Positions 1 to 6,667 of a stretch of DNA of 20,782 nucleotides are shown here, piece after piece (within the stretch, counting starts at the first letter, position 1; every line of letters starts with the position of its first letter). The position numbers and the translations under genes were made by a program. The stretch covers positions 1 through 20,782 of the forward strand of contig DEFL01000067.1 in the NCBI GenBank assembly GCA_002350845.1, given 5' to 3'. The notes under the pieces are model-generated. The model ran no database searches, was not told the DNA's origin, and saw only the letters and a list, made by a program, of their open reading frames with translations. Origin of the DNA: Christensenella sp. UBA2853. Lineage in GTDB: Bacteria > Bacillota > Clostridia > Christensenellales > Aristaeellaceae.

Positions 1-51
1 TACTTGACGGGATGCAGTTCAGATTGGCAGGGGCGGGATTGTTTTATCGAA

Positions 52-70
52 TTCTGAATGTGTTTCAGAA
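52..70 (-). terminator. weak stem-loop after the Na/Pi cotransporter gene
   Basis: A perfect 7-bp inverted repeat (TTCTGAA, 5-nt loop, TTCAGAA) starts 6 bases past the stop codon of the minus-strand transporter gene. No proper T-run follows on the minus strand, so it may be a weak terminator or an mRNA 3' end stabiliser. The other bases before position 77 show nothing I can call. Confidence 0.3.
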
Positions 71-76
71 GCTGGT

Positions 77-1840
77 TCAGGCTTTTTCGAGTGCGGGGAG
101 CGAGTACTCGGCTTCATATTTCTTCAGGTCTTCCTGGAACATAAACGCGCTGCGTTCCTTGAGGTGATCAATGTAATCATGCGTTTCGAAACTGCCGACG
201 CTCAGCTCAATCATTGCGACGGCAACATTCGAGCAATGGTCCGAAATTCTCTCGAAATTGGTCAGCAGATCGTTGAAAATGAAGCCCTGAAGAATCGTGC
301 AGGTGCCCTGCTGGAGGCGCTGGACGTGATGCAGCTTCATTTCATCGCAGAGGTTATCAATCGTCTCTTCAAGTGGTTCAATGTGCTTGGCATCTTCAAG
401 AGAGTCAGAATTAAAAGAGGAAACGGTCATGGAGACCACGTCACTGACAGCACGGCTGATCACCTGAAGTTCTTCCTGTGCAGTCTCTGAGAAAAGAACT
501 TTCTTCTCATCGCGTTCCTTTGCACTCTGAGCAAGATTGAGCGCATGGTCGGTGATGCGTTCGAAGTCGGAAAGAACATGGAGATATTTGGAAACTTCAC
601 GGCTCTGCGGTTCAGAAAGATTGGTTGCCGTCAGTTTCAACAGATAGGTGCCCAGCTGATCTTCATACTGGTCTGCTTCACTTTCCATGGCTTCCACCTT
701 TGCAAACCCTTCTTCAGAGTAATTCCTCAGAAGATCCAGGGCAGAGGTAATGGACCGCATGGTCAGTTTGGCCATGTCATCGATGGTCATTCGGCTCTGC
801 TCAAGTGCAACAGCAGGATGGGCAAGGAAGCGTTCTTCCAGGTGCACGGTCTGTGTGTTTTCGGGCTTATCGCGGACCATGAAGGTAACCAGACCTTCAA
901 TCACATCGGTGAGCGGCAGCAGGACAAGGACCATGGCGAGACGCATGAGCGTGTTGACGGTGGCCACAGAGAAAGGATCCATGGTCGTCTTCAGCATGGA
1001 GAAAGGATAAATGGCATTGATAATGTAGAAAACGGCGGCAACGGAAGCCATGCCCATGATCGAAGCCACGAGGTAAACCATGGCCGTGCGTTTTCCGGAC
1101 ACATTTGCACCCAGTGCAGAGAGCAGGACAGGAAAGGATGCACCGACCGTAACACCAAAGAGCAGCGGCAGTGCGGCCTCAGCGGTCATGACGCCCGTGA
1201 CGGACAGCGCCTGAATGATACCGACAGCAGCGGAAGCAGACTGAAGCAGTGCCGTAAAGGCAGCGCCGACCAGAATGCCGATGACAGGATTGGACATCCC
1301 GGTCATGGCATCGAGAAACCAGGCCTGCTCGCCGAGGGAACTGACGGATGAACTCATGGTGCTCATGCCGAACATCAGGATGGCAAAGCCCATCATGATA
1401 TTTCCGATGCAGACCAGCGTGTGCTTTTTGCCAAACATCCTGAACAGAATGCCCGTGACGGCCACGATGCCAGTGAGCGTGCTCGTGGAAAGCAGACTGG
1501 CGATTCCTTCAGTGCCTTCAAGATAACCCAGGCAGATCACCCATCCGGTGATGCTTGTTCCGAGAATGGCACCAAGGATGACGGCAATGGCCTGGCGGAG
1601 CTTCATCAGACCGGAGTTGACAAAGCCGACAGTCATGACAGCGGTTGCACATGAAGACTGAATCACGGATGTGACCACAGTCCCGAACAGGACGCCCTTG
1701 ATCTGTGTGTTGGAGAGTGAAAAAAGGATGGGTCCAAGCTTGTTGCCTGAGAGCTGTTTGAGACCGTCGCCCATCAGGGACATGCCATAAAGGAAGAGAG
1801 CGACACCACTGAAAAGACCAATAATCTGCGAAATAGACAT
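77..1840 (-). CDS. Na+/phosphate cotransporter family protein with C-terminal PhoU-like domain
   Basis: This 587-residue protein has the NptA/YjbB-type architecture. The N-terminal ~320 residues hold about eight or nine hydrophobic segments with the two inverted repeats of the NaPi-II family, each marked by a QS motif (TSVIQSS near residue 60 and ALLQSAS near residue 200). These motifs line the substrate site in this family. The C-terminal ~230 residues are soluble and helical, with two PhoU-type signatures (FERITDH and FERISDH). The likely role is Na+-driven phosphate movement across the cytoplasmic membrane, with the PhoU-like tail as a sensor or gate; direction of transport cannot be told from sequence. 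The start is supported by GGAGG six bases upstream. The gene is divergent from a PhoP/PhoR-type pair, and TTAACA boxes lie just upstream in its own orientation, so phosphate control is likely. Confidence 0.93.
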   Translation of the reverse strand: MSISQIIGLFSGVALFLYGMSLMGDGLKQLSGNKLGPILFSLSNTQIKGVLFGTVVTSVIQSSCATAVMTVGFVNSGLMKLRQAIAVILGAILGTSITGWVICLGYLEGTEGIASLLSTSTLTGIVAVTGILFRMFGKKHTLVCIGNIMMGFAILMFGMSTMSSSVSSLGEQAWFLDAMTGMSNPVIGILVGAAFTALLQSASAAVGIIQALSVTGVMTAEAALPLLFGVTVGASFPVLLSALGANVSGKRTAMVYLVASIMGMASVAAVFYIINAIYPFSMLKTTMDPFSVATVNTLMRLAMVLVLLPLTDVIEGLVTFMVRDKPENTQTVHLEERFLAHPAVALEQSRMTIDDMAKLTMRSITSALDLLRNYSEEGFAKVEAMESEADQYEDQLGTYLLKLTATNLSEPQSREVSKYLHVLSDFERITDHALNLAQSAKERDEKKVLFSETAQEELQVISRAVSDVVSMTVSSFNSDSLEDAKHIEPLEETIDNLCDEMKLHHVQRLQQGTCTILQGFIFNDLLTNFERISDHCSNVAVAMIELSVGSFETHDYIDHLKERSAFMFQEDLKKYEAEYSLPALEKA

Positions 1841-1841
1841 A

Positions 1842-1856
1842 GCACACCTCCTGTGC
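1842..1856 (-). promoter_or_regulatory. ribosome binding site of the Na/Pi cotransporter inside a small hairpin
   Basis: Reading the minus strand, GCACA-GGAGG-TGTGC precedes the ATG by one base. The Shine-Dalgarno GGAGG is the entire 5-nt loop of a perfect 5-bp stem. This could present or modulate the site, but the stem is short and may be chance. Confidence 0.35.
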
Positions 1857-1878
1857 GCCTATCAGCATACAGAAAGTT

Positions 1879-1918
1879 TGTTAAATGATCGACCTGTAAT
1901 CTGTTAAATCCATGTTAA
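1879..1918 (-). promoter_or_regulatory. putative Pho boxes (three TTAACA half-sites)
   Basis: On the minus strand TTAACA occurs at 1918-1913, 1907-1902 and 1884-1879. The starts are 11 and 23 bases apart, close to one and two helical turns. TTAACA-like hexamers spaced by about 5 bp are the known PhoP binding site in Bacillus. The boxes sit upstream of the Na/Pi cotransporter, beside the gene pair most likely to encode the binding protein. A weak -10 (TATGCT) lies about 9 bases past the last box, as expected for an activator-dependent promoter. The match is direct; binding is inferred. Confidence 0.6.
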
Positions 1919-1942
1919 GTATCGGCAGATTGCGTTCGGTGT

Positions 1943-1950
1943 GATACAAT
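1943..1950 (+). promoter_or_regulatory. extended -10 promoter of the two-component operon
   Basis: TGATACAAT (TGn plus TACAAT at 1945-1950) lies 21 bases before the response regulator ATG at 1972. No good -35 hexamer is found at 16-18 bp, which fits an extended -10 or activator-dependent promoter. The predicted transcript leader would be only about 15 bases, holding the GGGAGGTGA ribosome site. Confidence 0.5.
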
Positions 1951-1971
1951 ATGCGCGGGAGGTGAGATGGG

Positions 1972-2649
1972 ATGATCTATCTTCTTGAGGATGATGACAG
2001 CATACGAAAACTGGTGATCTATGCATTGCAGAGCCAGAATTTTGAGGCGAAGGGATTTGATACGCCGACAAGATTCTGGGCCGCGATGCGGGAGGAAAAG
2101 CCGAAACTGGTATTGCTGGACATCATGCTTCCTGAACAGGATGGAATCAGCATCCTTCAGCAGCTTCGAGCTCAGCAGGAAACACGACATCTTCCCGTGA
2201 TCATTATTACGGCCAAAAACACCGAGTATGATCGCGTGGAAGGACTGGACGCAGGTGCGGACGACTATATTTCCAAGCCGTTCGGCATGATGGAAATGGT
2301 TTCACGGGTCCGTGCTGTCCTGAGAAGAACCGATACCGGCGGGAATGTCAAAGTACTCGAATCGGGTTCACTCAGGGTTTGTCCCGAACGTCATGAAGTC
2401 AGTGTGGATGGCCGGGAAGTTGTGCTGACCTATAAGGAATTCCAGCTCATCTGCTTTTTAATGGAGAACCGCGGGCTGGTCCTGACACGGGATGCGCTGA
2501 TGAGCAAAATATGGGGACTGGCTGCGGAAAGGGAAAACAGGACGCTGGATGTACACATCCGTACGCTCAGAGCAAAACTCGGTTCTGCTGGGAATGCAAT
2601 TGAGACCGTGCGGGGTGTCGGTTACCGCTTTGTGGAGGCAGAAAAATGA
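1972..2649 (+). CDS. OmpR/PhoB-family response regulator (PhoP-like)
   Basis: This 225-residue DNA-binding regulator has a receiver domain (about 1-115) with acidic pocket D7-D9, phospho-acceptor D50, T80 and K102 (KPF). It ends in an OmpR-type winged helix (about 128-222) whose end is the standard ETVRGVGYRF. The start has AGGTGA six bases upstream. The kinase gene overlaps its stop by ATGA, so the two are co-translated. The nearby Na/Pi transporter with a PhoU-like tail and the TTAACA boxes point to the PhoP/PhoB phosphate regulator, but this subfamily cannot be proved from the protein alone. Confidence 0.93.
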   Translation: MIYLLEDDDSIRKLVIYALQSQNFEAKGFDTPTRFWAAMREEKPKLVLLDIMLPEQDGISILQQLRAQQETRHLPVIIITAKNTEYDRVEGLDAGADDYISKPFGMMEMVSRVRAVLRRTDTGGNVKVLESGSLRVCPERHEVSVDGREVVLTYKEFQLICFLMENRGLVLTRDALMSKIWGLAAERENRTLDVHIRTLRAKLGSAGNAIETVRGVGYRFVEAEK

Positions 2650-3977
2650 TCCGGATGATCTTTCGCAATACAATCCTGGTCGGCGCTACGGTGTTGGTGC
2701 TCTGCGCTGCACTGTTTTTTGGCCTGGACTATACCCACACCAAAGAGGAAGCCTGTGAGGCTCTTCGCGATGAAGCCGTGTATGCCGAACAGGGACTGAT
2801 GCTCAGCGGGATGGACTATCTCAAAGCGCTGGGAAACATCAACCGCGTGACCTGGATTGACCAGGAGGGCACAGTCCTCTTTGACAATATGTTTTCAAAC
2901 AATGTCAGCAACCAGAAAGCCGTGCCTGAAGTGAAAGCCGCTCTGAACAGAGGCGAGGGATACGTCATTCGCAAAAGTGAGAGCAGCGGTGAAAACATGA
3001 TGTATTATGCGCTGCGGTGCGATGACGGAACCATTCTGCGCCTGAGCCGGGCCATTGGTCCGCTTCGCAATGCACTCAAATACATCATGCCCATGATCTG
3101 GGTTCTGGTCCTCGCACTGATGATTTCACTGATTCTCGCATTTCGTGCGGCCAAACAGATTGTGCGTCCGATCAATGAAATGAATCTGGACAATCTCGAT
3201 CACCCGCCGTATGCAGAGCTTGCACCGCTGACGCAGCGCATTCAGGAACAGAATCTCACCATTCGCGAGGAAAACCTTCAGCAGGAAAAAATGCGCCGGG
3301 AGTTTTCTGCCAATGTTTCTCATGAGCTGAAAACACCGCTGACATCGATTTCAGGGTTTGCGGAACTGATGGCGCAGGGGATAGTCCCCCAGGAAAAAGT
3401 GCCTGAGTTTGCAGCGGACATGTATCGGGAATCGCAGCGGCTGATCGCCCTTGTGGATGACATTCTCCGTCTGTCCAAGCTTGACGAAAATGCAGAGGAA
3501 CCGGAATGGGAGGATGTGGACCTGATGGAGGTCTCCGCGGATACGATGGACAGTCTCAGGACGGCGGCAGACAAGCGGAAGGTTTCACTCATTCTGGAAG
3601 GCGACCATGTGCATGTCAAGGGTGTGTTCCGGCTGCTCAGTGAAATGGTCTACAATCTCTGCGACAATGCGATCAAGTACAACCGGGACGGCGGAAGCGT
3701 CACCATTCGCGTGGGTACGCAGGATGAAGTGCCGTACCTGGAGGTGGCTGATACCGGCATCGGTATTGCACAGGAGCATATCGGGAGAATTTTCGAGCGC
3801 TTTTACCGCGTGGATAAAAGTCATTCCAAGGAACTGGGCGGAACCGGCCTGGGACTTTCCATTGTCAAGCATGGAGCGCAGTTCCACGGTGCGCAGATTT
3901 CTGTGGAAAGTGAAATTGATCAGGGAACGACCATCCGCCTCACCTTCAGCGGGAATGCGGAAAAGAGCAAGGAATAA
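2646..3977 (+). CDS. sensor histidine kinase (PhoR-like)
   Basis: This 443-residue membrane kinase pairs with the regulator upstream. The layout is: TM1 about residues 7-27, an extracytoplasmic sensor region to about 142, TM2 about 143-166, then a short linker. A HisKA domain follows with H226 in SHELKTP. The HATPase domain carries the N box (NLCDNAIKYN), the G1 box (DTGIGI), the F box (FERFYR) and the G2 box (GGTGLGLS), so it looks fully active. The arrangement resembles PhoR without a clear cytoplasmic PAS domain. Its ATG overlaps the regulator stop by four bases. A strong terminator follows the stop codon closely. The signal is inferred to be phosphate status from the neighbours only. Confidence 0.92.
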   Translation: MIRMIFRNTILVGATVLVLCAALFFGLDYTHTKEEACEALRDEAVYAEQGLMLSGMDYLKALGNINRVTWIDQEGTVLFDNMFSNNVSNQKAVPEVKAALNRGEGYVIRKSESSGENMMYYALRCDDGTILRLSRAIGPLRNALKYIMPMIWVLVLALMISLILAFRAAKQIVRPINEMNLDNLDHPPYAELAPLTQRIQEQNLTIREENLQQEKMRREFSANVSHELKTPLTSISGFAELMAQGIVPQEKVPEFAADMYRESQRLIALVDDILRLSKLDENAEEPEWEDVDLMEVSADTMDSLRTAADKRKVSLILEGDHVHVKGVFRLLSEMVYNLCDNAIKYNRDGGSVTIRVGTQDEVPYLEVADTGIGIAQEHIGRIFERFYRVDKSHSKELGGTGLGLSIVKHGAQFHGAQISVESEIDQGTTIRLTFSGNAEKSKE

Positions 3978-3990
3978 TCAGACACGCAGG

Positions 3991-4017
3991 CGGGTTTCGA
4001 GAGAAACCCGTTTTTTT
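3991..4017 (+). terminator. intrinsic terminator of the two-component operon
   Basis: An 8-bp perfect stem (CGGGTTTC / GAAACCCG) with loop GAGA is followed by seven T residues, 13 bases after the kinase stop codon. It separates the Pho module from the phosphonate operon. Confidence 0.9.
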
Positions 4018-4072
4018 CTGCCGTGACGGACTGAAAAGACTCAGGAGAAGCGTATATTGCCAAAGTCCGGTC

Positions 4073-4101
4073 TGTTCAAAGAGGAAATGATGCGGTACAA
4101 T
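4073..4101 (+). promoter_or_regulatory. possible promoter of the phosphonate operon
   Basis: TACAAT at 4096-4101 lies 17 bp after a poor -35 (TGTTCA at 4073-4078). It sits between the terminator and the first gene of the operon, where a promoter is expected. The -35 is weak, so the call is tentative. Confidence 0.3.
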
Positions 4102-4132
4102 GCAGGGAGGAAAGACTGCTTTGCGGGAAGGA

Positions 4133-4630
4133 ATGAACAGAGTGCAGAAAACTACCGTGCGGGTGCTGCTGTGGGTTTTGACGCTGGGCATGTGTGTGCT
4201 CATTTTCGGGTTTTCAGCCCAGGATGGGGATACTTCCATGGAAACCAGCGGCATGATCGCAGAGCCGATTGCCAGGGTCATCTCTACGGCAACCGGCAGA
4301 ACGACACCGTCGGGGTATGAGGCAGTGCTCATGGATGTTCAGGCCGTCGTCCGGAAAACAGCGCATTTTTTCGAATATGCACTGCTCGGTCTTCTGATTT
4401 TCCTGCTGCATGTAAGCTATGACCGGAAATACCGTGTGATTCCATCCTGGATTCTGGCCATTGTCTATGCGGCCGGTGACGAAGTTCATCAGTGGATCGG
4501 AGGCAGCCGCACAGGCATGTGGCAGGATGTTCTTCTGGACGCATGCGGAGCGATTGCGGGAATTCTGCTGTGCAGGGAAGTCATGATGAAACTGGCAAAC
4601 AGGCAGTCCGTAGAAAGGGTGGTCCAATGA
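4133..4630 (+). CDS. VanZ-like family membrane protein
   Basis: This small integral membrane protein (165 residues from this start) has about four hydrophobic segments. It shows the VanZ-like signatures: FSAQDG after TM1, RKTAHFFEYALLG in the middle, and DEVHQW followed by DVLLDACGAIAG near the end. The family includes the teicoplanin-resistance protein VanZ, but most members have no known function, and the conserved polar residues suggest a membrane-linked enzyme or carrier. The start is uncertain. ATG 4100 would overlap the possible -10, ATG 4133 has GGGAAGG almost touching it, and GTG 4142 has that same site at good spacing. The stop overlaps the next gene start by ATGA, so it is translationally coupled to the PEP mutase fusion. 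Confidence 0.88.
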   Translation: MNRVQKTTVRVLLWVLTLGMCVLIFGFSAQDGDTSMETSGMIAEPIARVISTATGRTTPSGYEAVLMDVQAVVRKTAHFFEYALLGLLIFLLHVSYDRKYRVIPSWILAIVYAAGDEVHQWIGGSRTGMWQDVLLDACGAIAGILLCREVMMKLANRQSVERVVQ

Positions 4631-6645
4631 AAGCATTGATTCTGAATTCGGGAACGGGCAGCCGGATGGGCGATCTGACCCGGACACATCCCAAATGCAT
4701 GACGGAAATCGGCGGCGGAGAGACGATCCTGTCCCGTCAGCTGTCCCTGATCCGGGATGCGGGGATCCGGGAAGTCGTCATGACGACAGGCACGTGGGAC
4801 AAGGCTATCCGCAGGGCAGTGGAAGATACGGGGCTGGATCTCCGGTGCACGTTTGTCATCAACCCAATTGCCGACAAAACGAATTATATCTATTCCATGT
4901 ATTTGGCCAGAGAAGTCCTGGCGGACGATGATATCCTTCTTCTTCACGGCGATCTCGTGTTTGAATGGCGTGCCCTTGAAAAACTTCTTCAGGAAGCGGC
5001 AAGCGGCATGGCGGTTTCCACCTCACTCCCGCTGCCCGACAAGGATTTCAAGGCTGTCATTCATGACGGGCGGATTGAAAAGGTCGGGATTGAATTCTTC
5101 GAGGATGCCGCAGCTGCCCAGCCGATGTATATTCTGCGCAGGGCAGACATGGCTGTATGGATGCAGGCCATCGTTGATTTTGTGGAGCGCGGGGAAACCC
5201 GGTGTTATGCAGAGAATGCTCTGAATACCGTGTCGGATCGGACCACTTTGCATCCTGTGGACATGGGCGCATGGCTGTGCAGTGAGATTGATACACCCCA
5301 GGACCTGGAAACTGTCTCCGAGCGTCTGGACCAGGTTCGCAGAAAAAAGGTGTACATGTGTTTTTCCACGGACATTCTGCATGCGGCGCATCTTCGGCTG
5401 ATAGCAAGAGCGGCGAGACTCGGCCAGGTGACGGTCGGCATCCTTTCCGATGAAGCAGTGGCCAGCTATAAGCGCTTCCCGCTGCTGAACTGTGAAGAAC
5501 GCAAGGAAATGTTCCGGCATGTCGCGGGCGTGCATCAGGTCGTAGAACAGGAATCGCTCAGCTACAGGGAGAACCTGCTTGCGCTGAAGCCGGACTTCGT
5601 GGTGCATGGAGACAACTGGAAGAGCGATTTTCAGAAACCCATTCGCGAAGAAGTGCTTTCTCTGCTCGGACAGTGGGATGGCGAACTGGTGGAATACCCG
5701 TACACATCCGATCCGCGCTTTGGAGCACTCGAGGGAAGAGCGCGCAGTGAACTGGCACTTCCGGACTCGAGGCGGGCGAGGCTGCGCAGGCTGATCGCCA
5801 TGAAGGGCCTGGTGACCGCCATGGAAGCCCACAGCGGAATTACAGGCCTGATTGTGGAAAAGACAGTCGTCCATGAGGAAAACGGCGGCGCGCATCAGTT
5901 CGACGCGATGTGGATTTCCTCCCTGTGCGATTCAACCGCCAAGGGAAAACCGGACATTGAGCTGGTGGATATGTCCAGCCGCTTCCGGACCATCGATGAT
6001 ATCCTTGAAGTGACCACCAAGCCGATCATTTTTGACGGCGATACGGGCGGACTGCCGGAGCATTTTGTGTATACCGTCCGCACGCTGGAGCGCATGGGCG
6101 TTTCGATGGTCATCATTGAAGACAAAACCGGCCTGAAAAAGAACTCTCTGTTTGGAACGGAAGTTGTTCAGACACAGGATGATATTGAGCATTTCTGTGA
6201 AAAAATCCGTGCCGGCAAACGTGCGCAGAAGACCCGCGACTTTATGATCTGCGCGCGGATTGAGAGCCTGATTCTTGAGAAAGGGATGGAGGATGCGCTG
6301 ACGCGGGCCTTTGCCTTTGTGCAGGCCGGAGCGGATGCCATCATGATCCATTCCAGAAAAAAAGATCCGCAGGAAATCTTCGAGTTTGTCGATACATTCA
6401 GGGCGTCCGATCCTGTGACTCCGCTCGTAGTTGTTCCGACCAGCTTTAACACGGTCACGGAACAGGAATGGAAACAGAGGGGCGTCAATGTGGTCATCTA
6501 TGCCAATCAGCTGACGCGCGCCGGGTTCCCGGCGATGCAGAGCGCGGCAGAAACCATTCTGAAGGCGCACAGGGCCAAAGAATGCGACGATTTCCTGATG
6601 CCCATCAAAGACATCATCCGGCTGATCCCCGAGGACAGTGACTGA
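4627..6645 (+). CDS. fused phosphonate enzyme: PntC/LicC-like nucleotidyltransferase, degenerate cytidylyltransferase fold and PEP mutase
   Basis: This 672-residue protein has three domains. (1) Residues ~1-235 are an NTP-transferase of the phosphocholine/2-aminoethylphosphonate cytidylyltransferase type, with G9-x-G-x-R13 and P22-K23, the TNYIYSMYLA substrate-loop signature, and metal-binding D109 in HGD. (2) Residues ~242-390 resemble the TagD-like cytidylyltransferase domain commonly fused to PEP mutases, but the HxGH motif reads H252-A-A-H255 and the GIS(S/T)T motif is missing. (3) Residues ~392-665 are PEP mutase, with DGDTGG (470-475) and EDKTGLKKNS (498-507), which contain the metal-binding acids and the catalytic loop. 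The C-terminal domain should convert PEP to phosphonopyruvate, and the N-terminal domain should load a phosphonate onto CMP. The start at 4627 has AAAGG eight bases upstream and overlaps the VanZ-like stop. No decarboxylase or aminotransferase for phosphonopyruvate lies in the window. Confidence 0.92.
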   Translation: MKALILNSGTGSRMGDLTRTHPKCMTEIGGGETILSRQLSLIRDAGIREVVMTTGTWDKAIRRAVEDTGLDLRCTFVINPIADKTNYIYSMYLAREVLADDDILLLHGDLVFEWRALEKLLQEAASGMAVSTSLPLPDKDFKAVIHDGRIEKVGIEFFEDAAAAQPMYILRRADMAVWMQAIVDFVERGETRCYAENALNTVSDRTTLHPVDMGAWLCSEIDTPQDLETVSERLDQVRRKKVYMCFSTDILHAAHLRLIARAARLGQVTVGILSDEAVASYKRFPLLNCEERKEMFRHVAGVHQVVEQESLSYRENLLALKPDFVVHGDNWKSDFQKPIREEVLSLLGQWDGELVEYPYTSDPRFGALEGRARSELALPDSRRARLRRLIAMKGLVTAMEAHSGITGLIVEKTVVHEENGGAHQFDAMWISSLCDSTAKGKPDIELVDMSSRFRTIDDILEVTTKPIIFDGDTGGLPEHFVYTVRTLERMGVSMVIIEDKTGLKKNSLFGTEVVQTQDDIEHFCEKIRAGKRAQKTRDFMICARIESLILEKGMEDALTRAFAFVQAGADAIMIHSRKKDPQEIFEFVDTFRASDPVTPLVVVPTSFNTVTEQEWKQRGVNVVIYANQLTRAGFPAMQSAAETILKAHRAKECDDFLMPIKDIIRLIPEDSD

Positions 6646-6667
6646 ATTTGCAAAGGAGACAGACGAT

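Noticed and set aside
545..1351. Plus-strand open frame of 268 codons within the Na/Pi cotransporter gene
   Set aside because: It is opposite a clear transporter gene, and its protein is rich in His, Gly and Arg with no domain, as expected of an antisense shadow.
4492..4626. N-terminal extension of the PEP mutase fusion by 45 codons
   Set aside because: The extension lies in the VanZ-like coding sequence, while homologous nucleotidyltransferases begin at the MKALILN segment, which has its own ribosome site.
4627..6645. Isocitrate lyase or methylisocitrate lyase for the C-terminal domain
   Set aside because: These share the fold, but the EDKTGLKKNS loop and the fused nucleotidyltransferase domains are those of PEP mutase, and the lyase KKCGH-type motif is absent.
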